Origin: Bacteroidota bacterium | Lineage (GTDB): Bacteria; Bacteroidota; Bacteroidia; Bacteroidales; Prolixibacteraceae | NCBI GenBank assembly: GCA_030698405.1 | Contig: JAUYMU010000112.1 | Coordinates: 1-64,000, forward strand | Reading direction: 5' to 3' | Length of the DNA: 64,000 nucleotides | Shown here: piece after piece, positions 42,426 to 52,217 of the stretch | Position numbering within the stretch: the stretch's first letter is position 1 | How the letters are laid out: every line of letters starts with the position of its first letter | Translations under genes and position numbers: made by a program | The notes under the pieces: generated by a model | Told to the model about the DNA's origin: nothing | Databases searched by the model: none | What the model saw: the letters and a program-made list of their open reading frames with translations, nothing else

Positions 42426-43175
42426 ATGCAATCAAACTGGCCTGTTTTAAATTCACCTCCAGTAATATTGGCAATATTTCAGCTTAAATTCGCTTCTTCA
42501 GATGATCGTGAGTTAAGCAAAATGATTGCTAATGACAAGGTTATTAAATTAATGTTTCCTATCCGGTCTGACAATTATCATTCTGATATTGATGTTCATG
42601 GTACACCAGCTCCGGGTATATCTACTCTAAGTGCTAAGGCTAATACGAAAATTAGCTCTTACATTTACTTTTCTCAAGACAAAGAGAGAAAGTTAATAAT
42701 TGAAAAGGACAGTGTGATCTTCATCAGCGAAAGTGCATATTCAGGTTGGGATTCTTTTAAGAAGGAAGTTCAAGAAAGTATTACTATGCTCGTGGGGCAA
42801 TTGGAGGATCGTTATATTGAAAGAACATCAATTCGATTTGTAAATAAATTTTCTCTTGATTCATTTGAGGATCCTTTAGATTATTTTACGAAGATGATTT
42901 CTACAGAATCTGAGGCGATATACCCTTTAGTGAAATATGCATTTCGAATAAATATTCACGTTCCAGACTCAAATATTAGGGCAATCATCAATAATGCACT
43001 AGAACCAAACGGAACAGATAGTTACGATTATTATCTGGACATTGATGTTCTAGATGATAGTCAGCTTAAATTTGACTTGCTTCTAATATCTAAACATATG
43101 GAACAAATTAGGGAAGTGAAAAACAAAATATTTTTTGACACGGTAAAACCTAAAACGTTAGCATTATGCAACTAA
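42426..43175 (+). CDS. TIGR04255-family protein (cassette gene 1)
   Basis: The 249-residue protein matches the sporadic TIGR04255 family by its opening (LNSPPVILAIFQLKF), IYFSQDKERKLIIEKDSVIF, the YIERTSIRFVNKF segment near 140 and the closing region. The function of that family is unknown. It has no signal peptide or membrane segment, so it is cytoplasmic. It starts at ATG 42426 (a GTG one codon earlier is also open) and overlaps the next gene by 10 bp. Coding overlap with two further small genes suggests a tightly coupled three-gene unit. Such sporadic families often travel in defence or toxin-antitoxin islands (general knowledge; untested here). Confidence 0.7.
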   Translation: MQSNWPVLNSPPVILAIFQLKFASSDDRELSKMIANDKVIKLMFPIRSDNYHSDIDVHGTPAPGISTLSAKANTKISSYIYFSQDKERKLIIEKDSVIFISESAYSGWDSFKKEVQESITMLVGQLEDRYIERTSIRFVNKFSLDSFEDPLDYFTKMISTESEAIYPLVKYAFRINIHVPDSNIRAIINNALEPNGTDSYDYYLDIDVLDDSQLKFDLLLISKHMEQIREVKNKIFFDTVKPKTLALCN

Positions 43176-43618
43176 ATAACATTAAAACCAGGAAATTAAT
43201 TCCTTTGACCATCTCTGGCGGAATAATAGTTTCAGCATTTGCATTCTCGTATGGTTCTCTAGACGGAAGCGTAATAGATAATGTTATTTCGAGTTCGTCC
43301 ATTAGTAATATTATTCAACACACCGATGATAAAATTTATTCTCATTTTTCAGTTAAATCTCGCTTTGACCAAAGATTCACAGCATGGAAGAAGAATACAA
43401 TGTTTATGTCATTTGCTGAACAAATAGTTAATGATAAAAATTTTCAAGATATAGTTTCGATGGGTGAAGATGTGGTTCCATTTATTTTGGAAGAGATAAC
43501 AAGAGAACCGTCTCCATTGGTTTGGTCATTGAATTTAATATTCAATAAAACTATATCAAATAATCCTGCCACAACTATCGAACAAGCTTGCAAGTTATGG
43601 GTGAAAATGTTGAGTTAA
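43166..43618 (+). CDS. Membrane-anchored protein of unknown function (cassette gene 2)
   Basis: I do not recognise this 150-residue protein. Residues 10-30 (RKLIPLTISGGIIVSAFAFSY) form one hydrophobic segment near the N-terminus, which could be an uncleaved anchor with the rest outside, or a signal. A helical domain follows (about 60-150) with DQRFTAWKKNTMFMSFAEQI and the closing stretch MGEDVVPFILEEI, ending WVKMLS. Its ATG lies inside gene 1 (10-bp overlap) and gene 3 starts 22 bp before its stop, so the order is fixed and translation is probably coupled. Confidence 0.6.
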   Translation: MQLNNIKTRKLIPLTISGGIIVSAFAFSYGSLDGSVIDNVISSSSISNIIQHTDDKIYSHFSVKSRFDQRFTAWKKNTMFMSFAEQIVNDKNFQDIVSMGEDVVPFILEEITREPSPLVWSLNLIFNKTISNNPATTIEQACKLWVKMLS

Positions 43619-44076
43619 TCAAAGCACAGGCTTTCGAAACATTTCCTGGGCTCTCAAATGATGATAACTTCAACATTACAAGCAGTAAGGACATTAAGTA
43701 CAATTGTATTGCATGGGCTTTTGGTCTGTATAAAGATAGGTGGATGCAATTTGATACCAAACCACGTTTTGATGGTGTTTGGTATTGGTGGACGAAAGGT
43801 GTTGAAGTAAGCCCAAGTGTTTTTGCATATATCGAAGCTTTTAAATCAAGAGGATTTGAACTCTGTGAATCTTGTGATTTTGAAGCTGGGTTTATTAAAA
43901 TTGCACTTTACGTTGAAAGGGGAACTGAAAAATGTACTCATGCATCTCGCCAGAAATTGAACGGAATCTGGATGAGTAAACTTGGCAGCTGGCATGATAT
44001 TGAACATGGAACGCCATTTTCTATTCAAGGTGATGCTTACGGAGATGTTTACTGTTTTATGAAATTGGCCCGATAG
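43597..44076 (+). CDS. DUF7689-like protein (cassette gene 3)
   Basis: The 159-residue protein matches what I recall of the DUF7689 family: the KYNCIAWAFG motif (Cys37), a Trp-rich VWYWWTKGVE, and C-terminal KCTHASRQ (His115) and SWHDIEHG (His133, His137). A conserved Cys near the start and His further on suggest a papain/NlpC-type thiol enzyme or a transglutaminase-like fold, but this is inference from spacing only. It starts at ATG 43597, inside gene 2. An earlier in-frame TTG at 43588 is possible. No signal peptide. Confidence 0.65.
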   Translation: MGENVELIKAQAFETFPGLSNDDNFNITSSKDIKYNCIAWAFGLYKDRWMQFDTKPRFDGVWYWWTKGVEVSPSVFAYIEAFKSRGFELCESCDFEAGFIKIALYVERGTEKCTHASRQKLNGIWMSKLGSWHDIEHGTPFSIQGDAYGDVYCFMKLAR

Positions 44077-44134
44077 TTTATTTCATTTAGAAAATCGTAA
44101 TAATTCAGTTGTCAATAATTCTAATAATTCCTAT

Positions 44135-46936
44135 ATGAAATTAATTCACATCTTCAATATTTGCTTTTTTTTCCTGATTATCAATTCTTCCTTTTCACAA
44201 CAGAAATTGCCAAATCTAAAGGTCGTTTCTTCCCCCTCCGGAAGTTTATACACGCAGATAGACAAATCAGGAAAAACAGTGATTCCCAATGGCCGTTTTT
44301 TAACTCCCTACGGAAAATCGGTTGAAGTGGCGCCACATCCTTTCGGATTAACACTGAGCGCCGATGGAAGCGTTGCCGTTACTGCCAACTCCGGAACTTC
44401 ACCCATTTCTATTTCAATCATTAAAAATCTGAGATCCGGTAATCCAACGGTTTTGCAGGTTCCTCCCGGACCGGGCACCGATAAAGGAGTACTCGCTTCT
44501 GTTTTTATGGGCTTGGCAGTTTCTCCGGATAATAAAATCGTATATGTGGCAGGCGGTCAGGAGAATAAAATCTACCTCTTTTCGGTCGATTCAGGAGAAA
44601 AGCTGGATTCGGTTGATTGTTCTGTTTCCGTTAATGGAGAATTAACTCCGGATGGCTACATCGGCGACATGAAATTGAGCAAAGATGGCCGGTACCTTTA
44701 TGCGGTCGATCAGATGTTGTTTCGCCTGATTGTGATTGACACTCAGCAAAAGAAGATCATAGGCAGTGCCCGAACCGGAAGATACCCGTTTGGTGTAATC
44801 CTTTCGCGCGGCGGACAAAAAGTATATGTTGCCAATGTGGGCATGTTCGAATACAGCAAAATTGGAAACATTGAGGCTGAAAAAGATTATGAGAACGCAT
44901 TGGATTTTCCGGCGTTTGGCTTCGGTTCCGAAGAAATGAAAAAAGGAACAAAAATAGGCGCTCTTGATATTCCCGGGCTGGGCGATCCGAATGTTCCCGA
45001 ATCGTTTTCAGTGTGGTCGTTTTCGGTAAAAGATCCATCAAAACCCGAAATTCAGGCAAAAATAAAAACCGGTGTTTTGGTAGGCGAAACCATCGAAGGT
45101 ATTCCTGCCGTTGGCGGTTCGAGCCCTAATTCGCTGGCAGTAACCGATCGCTATGTTTTTGTGAGCAACGGAACCAACGACAATGTTTCTGTAATCGACA
45201 TCATTCACGACACCATTGCCGCCGAAATTCCGTTGAAATTGCATCCTGCGGTTAAACAATTTCGCGGTGTAATTCCTTTTGGGCTGGCCATTTCGCCCGA
45301 TCAGAAACGATTGTATGTGGCCGAAGCGGGAGTAAATGCAATTGGAGTAATCGATGTTCCAACGCTGAAAGTCATTGGACACATTCCGGTGGGCTGGTTT
45401 CCTTCAAAACTTGAAGTTACTCCTGATGGAAAAACGCTGGTGGTAAGCAATGCCAAAGGTTTTGGAAGCGGCCCCAATGGAGGAAAAGATTTTCATGAAG
45501 GAAATTCCGGCAGCTACATCGGTAATCTGATGAAAGGAACGGTTTCGGTAATGGATATTCCTTCAGACAAGGAATTGAAAATTCTGACGCAGCAGGTTAT
45601 TGAGAACAATTATAAAATTGAAGACTACCGCGAAGTTCGAAAACAAAGGGCAAACAATCCGATTCCGGTTTTTGGCGGCGAAAAGGAATCGCCAATTAAA
45701 TACCTGGTTTTTATCTCGAAGGAAAATCGTACGTACGATGAGGTTTTCGGCCAGGTGGAAAATGCAGTCGGCGATCCGACAATCGCACGTTATGGGCACA
45801 GCGCCACTTTTACCAACCGCAATAAATCGCTGAAAGTTGAAAACGCGACGGTAATGCCCAATCACCTGAAACTTGCCAAAGAATTCACAATTGCCGACAA
45901 TTTTTATGTCGATTCGGATGTTTCTGCCGACGGACACCGATGGCTGGTAAATACGTATCCAAACGAGTGGGTTGAATCAACCGTCCCTGCAAGTTACGGT
46001 GGAAACCGGGAATACAAAGCCAGTTCGAAAGCGCCGGGAAGCCTTGCAATGAATGGCTCAGCGGGTGCCATTTATCCTGAAGATTACAACGAAGCGGGAT
46101 CGATGTGGGACCACCTCGAACGCAACAATGTTGAATTTTACAACTTCGGATTTGGAACCATGTTCGAACCAGCTTTCTACGATGAATCATTCAAATATTC
46201 AGGAATAAAGCAATATGTGAATTATCCGGTTCCGTTGCCCATGTTTTCCCGCACCTCAAAAATGTACCCGACCTACAACATGGCCATTCCCGATCAGTTC
46301 CGGATTCACCAGTTTATCAAAGAATTTGACGAAAAATGGATAAAGCCCGGTACCGAAATGCCTTCGATCATAACGGTAATTCTCCCGAACGATCATGGCG
46401 CAGGCGAACGCCCCGAGGCTGGTTACCCTTTCAGGGAAAGTTACATGGCCGATAACGATCTGGCAGTTGGCCGGATTGTGGAATATTTATCGCACACGCC
46501 TTTCTGGCAAAATATGGCCATTGTAATTACTGAAGACGATGCCCAAAACGGTGTCGATCATGTTGATGCGCACCGCAGCATTTTGATGGTTATTTCGCCG
46601 TATGCAAAGAAAAACTATACATCGAAAGTGCATTACAGCTTCGGAAGTATTTTTAAAACTTTCTGGAATGTGTTGGGAATGCCGTATCTTAATCAGTACG
46701 ATGCGACTGCCAATGATTTTGCTGATTTTTTCAAGGCTACTCCTGATTTTACGCCATACAATGCGATTCCGGTTGATGCGCGCATTTTCGACCCTAAAAA
46801 AGCGCTGACTCCTTTGGATGAAAACTTCGATTGGGAAGCAGTGAAGGAAACACCGCTGATTGACGATATCAACGATATGCAGGACGACCAGAAAGAAAAA
46901 CCGGAATATAGGTTGGAAGATCAGAAGAGGAAATAG
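44135..46936 (+). CDS. YncE-like beta-propeller fused to alkaline-phosphatase-family phosphoesterase
   Basis: The 933-residue exported protein has a signal peptide (MKLIHIFNICFFFLIINSSFS). The N-terminal half (about 45-470) has YncE/NHL-like repeats (VYVAGGQENKIYLFSVDSG, YVANVGMFEYS, LYVAEAGVNAIGVIDV). The C-terminal half (about 530-880) is a phosphoesterase of the acid-phosphatase/phospholipase C type, with ENRTYDEVFGQV, DNFYVDSDVSADGHRW, LPNDHGAGERP and ITEDDAQNGVDHVDAHRS, which include candidate metal ligands (Asp, His). Length and order are typical of the bifunctional YncE/alkaline phosphatase family proteins of Bacteroidota. Substrate unknown, possibly phosphate esters in the periplasm. 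Confidence 0.88.
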   Translation: MKLIHIFNICFFFLIINSSFSQQKLPNLKVVSSPSGSLYTQIDKSGKTVIPNGRFLTPYGKSVEVAPHPFGLTLSADGSVAVTANSGTSPISISIIKNLRSGNPTVLQVPPGPGTDKGVLASVFMGLAVSPDNKIVYVAGGQENKIYLFSVDSGEKLDSVDCSVSVNGELTPDGYIGDMKLSKDGRYLYAVDQMLFRLIVIDTQQKKIIGSARTGRYPFGVILSRGGQKVYVANVGMFEYSKIGNIEAEKDYENALDFPAFGFGSEEMKKGTKIGALDIPGLGDPNVPESFSVWSFSVKDPSKPEIQAKIKTGVLVGETIEGIPAVGGSSPNSLAVTDRYVFVSNGTNDNVSVIDIIHDTIAAEIPLKLHPAVKQFRGVIPFGLAISPDQKRLYVAEAGVNAIGVIDVPTLKVIGHIPVGWFPSKLEVTPDGKTLVVSNAKGFGSGPNGGKDFHEGNSGSYIGNLMKGTVSVMDIPSDKELKILTQQVIENNYKIEDYREVRKQRANNPIPVFGGEKESPIKYLVFISKENRTYDEVFGQVENAVGDPTIARYGHSATFTNRNKSLKVENATVMPNHLKLAKEFTIADNFYVDSDVSADGHRWLVNTYPNEWVESTVPASYGGNREYKASSKAPGSLAMNGSAGAIYPEDYNEAGSMWDHLERNNVEFYNFGFGTMFEPAFYDESFKYSGIKQYVNYPVPLPMFSRTSKMYPTYNMAIPDQFRIHQFIKEFDEKWIKPGTEMPSIITVILPNDHGAGERPEAGYPFRESYMADNDLAVGRIVEYLSHTPFWQNMAIVITEDDAQNGVDHVDAHRSILMVISPYAKKNYTSKVHYSFGSIFKTFWNVLGMPYLNQYDATANDFADFFKATPDFTPYNAIPVDARIFDPKKALTPLDENFDWEAVKETPLIDDINDMQDDQKEKPEYRLEDQKRK

Positions 46937-46958
46937 ACAGGATTTATATTTACATAGC

Positions 46959-47040
46959 CCGTTGCCTGAAGGCAAACGGCAAAGGATATTGCAAAATAGT
47001 ATGATGCCTCTATCCTTTGCCGTTTCGCTTTAGCGAACGG
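46959..47040. repeat. Palindromic repeat element C
   Basis: CGTTGCCTGAAGGCAAACGG with AAAGGATA on one arm pairs with TATCCTTTGCCG and a TAGCGAACGG stretch on the other, with short inner hairpins. The arms match inner arms of elements A and B (for example ACGGCAAAGGATA). It sits 22 bp after the phosphoesterase stop and probably serves as its transcription end. Confidence 0.75.
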
Positions 47041-47263
47041 ACATGATTACCCCCTTTAAAACTAACAACCTAATCCAATCACCTTTGTTTTTGTTTGGTT
47101 AAACCTCTTGATTATCTTCCAATTTAAATCTTTCCGTTTTATTTGTTTAACAAATCGTTTACAAACATTAACAACAGTTTGGCGAAGCTCATTAAACTTT
47201 CCTTATTTGGGCTTGTCTGAAGGGTATTGAATTTTGAAAACAAACTATAAACAAATATTGAAG

Positions 47264-49741
47264 ATGAAGAATTTATTTATTTTGCTGTTTTTAATCCTTT
47301 CGACAGCAGGTGTGGTTTTCTCGCAGGTACCTCCTGCATCAAATACAGGTGGGATGAGCGCGGTTCAGAAGAACGGAAAAATAAAAGGAAAAATTATTGA
47401 TGCCGACAGCAAAACACCCATGGAATATGCCAATGTAGCAATTTATCGTAAGCTAGACTCAAAACTTATTACAGGTGGAATGGCCAACGGTGCCGGAGAA
47501 TTTGAAATTGGTGAATTACCAATGGGCGCCTATTATGTGGAAGCCAACTTTATTGGGTTCGAAAAAACAACCGTTGCCGATGTGAAAATTATCCCGAATG
47601 CAGCCACGGTTGACATGGGAACGATTGAACTGGAGGTATCGAGACAACAAATTGGAGCAGTTGAGGTGGTGGCAGAACGAAACCGGATTGAGTACAAAAT
47701 CGACAAAAAAGTAATCAATGTGAGCCAGGACATCAATGCTGCCGGTGGAACCGCTGTTACAGTACTCGAAAATACCCCTTCGGTTGAAGTGGATATCGAC
47801 GGAAATGTAAGCCTTCGCGGATCATCCAGCTTTACTGTACTGATTGATGGTCGCCCGAGTGTATTGAGCGGAAGCGATGCCCTGAGGCAAATTCCGTCAT
47901 CAGCCATCGAAAATATTGAAATTATCACCAATCCATCGGTAAAATACGATCCTGACGGCATGGCCGGAATCATTAACATTGTGATGAAGAAAAACATCCT
48001 TTCAGGATTTAATGGGATTTTAAACGTTAATGCCGGAACAGGTAAAAAATATGGTACCGATTTGACGCTGAACTACAAAACGAAAAAATACAATCTGTTT
48101 TTCGGTGCCAACTGGAACGACAATACTGACGAAGGAAGCATGAAATCGACCCGTGAAACGTATAAGAATGATACCACCACCTTTCTGAATATGGAAGGAA
48201 TTCGGAATCAGACAAGAGGAGGGCAACAGCTCAAGGGCGGATTCGATTACTTTTTGTCGGACAAAACCTCGGTAACAGTTTCAGGAGAAGTTGGGAAATA
48301 CAATTTTGACGGTGAAGGTGGCGGCAAACTTCGTGAATATCAGGATCCGGGCGACTTCGACCTATACACAATACAGGAAAATATCTCTTCAAGGGAAGGA
48401 ACCTACGGAAGCGCAACCACGAGTTTTCTCTCTAAATTCAACGAGGAAGGTACCCACAAACTGGAAGGTTCTTTTAATTACCGCAACCGAAATGGTGAAT
48501 CGTTTGAAAACATCGACGAATCTATTTCTGATGCAAACTTCAGTAAAACCAATAATTTTATGTCGCGCGTAAATACTACTGAAGATGATAATTCGAACGA
48601 TTACCGTCTGAAAGTAGATTATACCTTGCCTTTGGAAAAAGGTGCGAAATTGGAAGCTGGTATTCAAAGCCGGATAGAGCGTGAAACTGAAATCTTTAAA
48701 TTCAAAAATTTCGATCCGGTTTCAGGGGCATTTGTAAACAATCCGCTTTTTACAAGCGACATGGATTTCAAGGAAGATATTCATTCCATCTATTCAACTT
48801 ATTCAGGAAAATTCACGGGTATTCAATACATGCTTGGTTTGCGTGGCGAATATACCAAACGGTCTATCGATCATTCCACTGCTGAAAAACCTTACACACT
48901 CGATCGTTTTGATTATTTTCCTTCAGCTCATTTTTCATACGAAATGGCAGATAAAAGCCAGTTTATGACCAGCTATTCGCGCCGCATCAATCGCCCAGAA
49001 GGACGTGAACTCGATCCGTTCCCGAACTATATGAACCAATACACCATCCGTATCGGTAACCCTGATCTGAAGCCGGAATACACTGATTCGTATGAATTTA
49101 GTTATATGCGGAGGTTTGGGAGTTCGTTTGTTTCTCTCGAAACTTTTTACCGCACTACCAACGATTTGATCACACGTGTCCAGAAATTGAATGACGATGG
49201 CATTTTTTACATGAGCGCCCAAAACCTGAACCGCGACCATTCACTTGGTGGCGAATTGATGGGGAACATTAACATTACAAAATGGTTGCTGGTAAACACC
49301 AGTTTCAGCATTTACAATTACAAACTTCAGGGCGAAGTGCTGGGCAAATCGGTTGACAGGCAAAGTACCAACTACTCTGGCCGCCTGAATACAACCATCA
49401 AATTCTCAGGTGACAGTCGCATGCAGCTAACCGGATTTTACCGTGGTCCTTCTGTTTCGGCTCAGGGAGATCAGAAATCGATGTTATTTACAAACTTGTC
49501 GTACCGGCACGAATTCATGAAAAAGAAACTCTCGGCCACACTCAGTGTACGCGATGTTTTGGGAACTGCAAAATTCGAAGGAACATCTTTTGGCGACGAT
49601 TTCAAATCAACTTTCAGGATGCAAAGGGAACCTCGTGTAGTGATGCTGACATTGAGCTATAAGATTAACAATTACAAAATGGACAGACAAGCTCCTTCGG
49701 AACAACAAGGCGAAGGAGGAGGAGGAGATGACATGTTTTAA
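47264..49741 (+). CDS. TonB-dependent outer-membrane receptor (CarboxypepD_reg-like, OMP beta-brl 3 type)
   Basis: The 825-residue protein has a signal peptide (MKNLFILLFLILSTAGVVFSQ). A carboxypeptidase-regulatory-like domain lies at about 40-130 (IKGKIIDADSKTPMEYANVAI). A TonB plug region lies at about 135-250 (VEVDIDGNVSLRGSSSFTVLIDGRPSVL), and a barrel of OMP_b-brl_3 type ends with SEQQGEGGGGDDMF. The Gly/Asp-rich tail is unusual. There is no SusD partner next to it, so it may take up a siderophore, peptide or metal complex. The start chosen is ATG 47264; a TTG at 47234 is also open but gives a poor leader. It follows palindromic element C. Confidence 0.88.
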   Translation: MKNLFILLFLILSTAGVVFSQVPPASNTGGMSAVQKNGKIKGKIIDADSKTPMEYANVAIYRKLDSKLITGGMANGAGEFEIGELPMGAYYVEANFIGFEKTTVADVKIIPNAATVDMGTIELEVSRQQIGAVEVVAERNRIEYKIDKKVINVSQDINAAGGTAVTVLENTPSVEVDIDGNVSLRGSSSFTVLIDGRPSVLSGSDALRQIPSSAIENIEIITNPSVKYDPDGMAGIINIVMKKNILSGFNGILNVNAGTGKKYGTDLTLNYKTKKYNLFFGANWNDNTDEGSMKSTRETYKNDTTTFLNMEGIRNQTRGGQQLKGGFDYFLSDKTSVTVSGEVGKYNFDGEGGGKLREYQDPGDFDLYTIQENISSREGTYGSATTSFLSKFNEEGTHKLEGSFNYRNRNGESFENIDESISDANFSKTNNFMSRVNTTEDDNSNDYRLKVDYTLPLEKGAKLEAGIQSRIERETEIFKFKNFDPVSGAFVNNPLFTSDMDFKEDIHSIYSTYSGKFTGIQYMLGLRGEYTKRSIDHSTAEKPYTLDRFDYFPSAHFSYEMADKSQFMTSYSRRINRPEGRELDPFPNYMNQYTIRIGNPDLKPEYTDSYEFSYMRRFGSSFVSLETFYRTTNDLITRVQKLNDDGIFYMSAQNLNRDHSLGGELMGNINITKWLLVNTSFSIYNYKLQGEVLGKSVDRQSTNYSGRLNTTIKFSGDSRMQLTGFYRGPSVSAQGDQKSMLFTNLSYRHEFMKKKLSATLSVRDVLGTAKFEGTSFGDDFKSTFRMQREPRVVMLTLSYKINNYKMDRQAPSEQQGEGGGGDDMF

Positions 49742-49770
49742 ACGAAATACTCAATTTTAACGCAAATACA

Positions 49771-49805
49771 AAAGCGGAATCCGGTCGACCAGGTTCCGCT
49801 TTTTC
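49771..49805 (+). terminator. Rho-independent terminator after the TonB-dependent receptor
   Basis: The stem AAAGCGGAA pairs with TTCCGCTTT and continues into TTTT. It lies 30 bp after the stop. Confidence 0.8.
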
Positions 49806-49875
49806 TGTTCTACTTATTCTACTTTGACACATTCGAAAAATCTGACTGCTTTTACCCCGAACTTACGTATTTTTT

Positions 49876-51798
49876 CTATCTGTCAAAATCTTTTGTGGCA
49901 TTGTGTTTTTGCGTCAGCAACGATACGACTATCAGGGTAATTACCGATAATGGGATGGAAATAATTCCGGGATTATCCAATGGTATCGGGGCGTTTTTTG
50001 CAATCAGTCCATATTTTTCGTACATGGTTGGCGAAAACAAAATGATACCGATTGACGAAACAATACCCACAACAATGGAATAGGCGATACCTTTGGCTGT
50101 TGTTTTCTTCCAGAAAAGCAAGAATAAAATTGCAGGTAAATTTGCTGAAGCCGCAACCGCGAATGCAAGGCCAACCAGAAAGGAAACATTCATTCCTTTA
50201 AACAGTATCCCGAGGCATATGGCAAATATTCCTACTCCAATGGCTGAAAATTTACCGGCATTTACTTTTGCTTTATCTGTCATTGGAATCTGGAGGTACT
50301 TGTCAATAAAATCATGGGCAATTGCACCTGAAGAAGCGACAATCAGTCCACTGACCGTGCCAAGTACAGTCGCAAAAGCGATGGCTGAAATAATTGAGAA
50401 TAATCCAATTCCTATAGATTTCGCCAGCAAAGGACCTGACATGTTGCTGCTTTCAACATCGAGTACGCCGCTAATCATAGCGCCAAGTCCCATGTAAAGG
50501 GTTAAAATGTAAAAGAACCCGATAACGGCAATGGCAACTATGGTTGATTTTCGGGCAGCGCGCTGACTGGAAACCGTATAATACCTGATCAGGATATGCG
50601 GCAAAGCCGATGTTCCTAGAAATAAGGCCAACATTAAGGATAAGAAGTTTAGCTTATCCCAGATTGTAGCGCCGGCTGCTTTTGAAAGCTTGTATAAAAG
50701 GCCTGGTTTCATTACATCTACGCCCTTGGTGACATTCTGGTACCAGACTGTTACTTTCTCTTCACCATCTTTAAATACTTTTTTGGAGAAACGGACGATT
50801 TCGCTATTTTCTATAGTTGTTAGGAATTCGAAGGGGCCAACAGGACCGGTTTGTTCAACTTCCTTACCGTCAACAATTATTTTATTTAAATGCCCAACCT
50901 GATAAAATTTACCATCCGATTTAGGGGCGCCGTTATAAAGCTTCGTTCCATCCTCGGTTTCAGAAGTATAAAGCATTTCTTCAAGGGTAGCTTTACTTTC
51001 AGTTTTGTTTAGTTTATACCAGCAGCTTGCACCTTCTTTTTCAAGCTTTACAAAAACCATATTATCAACAACCTTAGTCGTTATAACTAAAAACGAAGGA
51101 TCAGATACGCCAACTATTGTGTCATTGGTTACTACAGCCTCGGTGCTGATGAATTTGTGGTAATTTTCGTTCGGCGTGAGGGTTAATCCGTTGTTTAAAA
51201 TATAGATGGTGAGGATTGTTGAGAAAACAACCAATAATGCGCCTTTAATAAACTGAACATAGGTCGTAGAGGTCATCCCGGCAGTAGCAACAATAAGAAT
51301 AACGATTGAACCAACGATCACAACACCCATCCAGTGAGGTAATCCGAGAAGTGGTACAACAAGGTCGCCAGCTCCAACCATCTGAGGAATAAGGTAGAAT
51401 ATCGAAACAATAAGCGTACTTATTGCTGCAGTAAGTTTTATTGATTTTGAATCGAATTTTGCATCAAGAGCGTCGGTAAATGTATATTTACCAAGTCTTT
51501 TCATAGGTTCTGCAACAAGGAACAATGCCACCACCCATCCTGCAAGGTAACCAATGGAATATAAAAATCCGTCGTACCCTGAGTATGCGATCATTCCACA
51601 AATACCCAGAAACGATGCAGCCGATAAATAGTCGCCGGCAAACGCAACGCCATTAACACCCCAATGGATGTTCCCTCCGGCGGCATAATAACCTGCGGCT
51701 GATTTCGTCTTTCGGGCAAAGTAAAAAGACAGGCCCAACACCAGCCCAACAATAGAAAGGAATATTATTATTGCTAAATTAGAGACTTCATAAATCAT
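49876..51798 (-). CDS. Sodium:solute symporter (acetate/monocarboxylate type)
   Basis: The 640-residue protein has about 13 membrane helices of the sodium:solute symporter family, with the ActP-type GVAFAGDYLSAASFLGICG and GYLAGWVVALFLVAEPMKR. A large insertion of about 150 residues lies between two helices (about 207-360, TLTPNENYHK to GLLYKLSKA). It is charged and probably extracytoplasmic; most ActP proteins of about 550 residues lack it, while some larger relatives (VC_2705 type) have one (recollection). It starts at ATG 51798 (TTG 51807 also open). It is 18 bp downstream of the DUF485 gene, its usual small partner, so it is likely an acetate/propionate uptake system. Confidence 0.88.
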   Translation of the reverse strand: MIYEVSNLAIIIFLSIVGLVLGLSFYFARKTKSAAGYYAAGGNIHWGVNGVAFAGDYLSAASFLGICGMIAYSGYDGFLYSIGYLAGWVVALFLVAEPMKRLGKYTFTDALDAKFDSKSIKLTAAISTLIVSIFYLIPQMVGAGDLVVPLLGLPHWMGVVIVGSIVILIVATAGMTSTTYVQFIKGALLVVFSTILTIYILNNGLTLTPNENYHKFISTEAVVTNDTIVGVSDPSFLVITTKVVDNMVFVKLEKEGASCWYKLNKTESKATLEEMLYTSETEDGTKLYNGAPKSDGKFYQVGHLNKIIVDGKEVEQTGPVGPFEFLTTIENSEIVRFSKKVFKDGEEKVTVWYQNVTKGVDVMKPGLLYKLSKAAGATIWDKLNFLSLMLALFLGTSALPHILIRYYTVSSQRAARKSTIVAIAVIGFFYILTLYMGLGAMISGVLDVESSNMSGPLLAKSIGIGLFSIISAIAFATVLGTVSGLIVASSGAIAHDFIDKYLQIPMTDKAKVNAGKFSAIGVGIFAICLGILFKGMNVSFLVGLAFAVAASANLPAILFLLFWKKTTAKGIAYSIVVGIVSSIGIILFSPTMYEKYGLIAKNAPIPLDNPGIISIPLSVITLIVVSLLTQKHNATKDFDR

Positions 51799-51816
51799 AT
51801 ATTTCAATTATCAGGG

Positions 51817-52089
51817 TTAATTTTTATCCATTTCGTTTTCCATCTTTGTACAAAAATAATTATAGATGAAACCCATAATTATTGCCAATACAATTAATCC
51901 AAATCCATAGATTATTGCGATGTTTTGTCCTCCAATTAGTTGAATACCCATTATTTCGGGCTTTGTTAAACCGATAAGCACAAAGCCTGAATAGATGATT
52001 GTATAAGCAATGAATAATATTACCCCTAATTTTGACTTTCTTGCAGCTGCATTGTCTTTCCCAACGGTTACTGCCGGTTCATGAAGCAT
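51817..52089 (-). CDS. DUF485-family small partner of the symporter
   Basis: This 90-residue membrane protein has two hydrophobic helices (GVILFIAYTIIYSGFVLIGL and IAIIYGFGLIVLAIIMGFIYN), as in DUF485/YjcH proteins that pair with ActP-type symporters. It lies just before the symporter gene on the same strand. The ATG at 52089 is preceded by a strong AGGAGG site about 5 bp upstream on the minus strand, rare for Bacteroidota. The pair is divergently arranged to the crp-like gene at 52218, sharing a 128-bp promoter region. Confidence 0.88.
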   Translation of the reverse strand: MLHEPAVTVGKDNAAARKSKLGVILFIAYTIIYSGFVLIGLTKPEIMGIQLIGGQNIAIIYGFGLIVLAIIMGFIYNYFCTKMENEMDKN

Positions 52090-52217
52090 ATATCCTCCTT
52101 TTTTTTAGTTTCGATAAAGGTATTCATTAAAACAATTGGTCAATCTTCAGTTAAGTTGAGATTAAACATTGTTGTAAATCAACTTTTTTTATAATCTTTG
52201 AACGAGAATATAAATTT

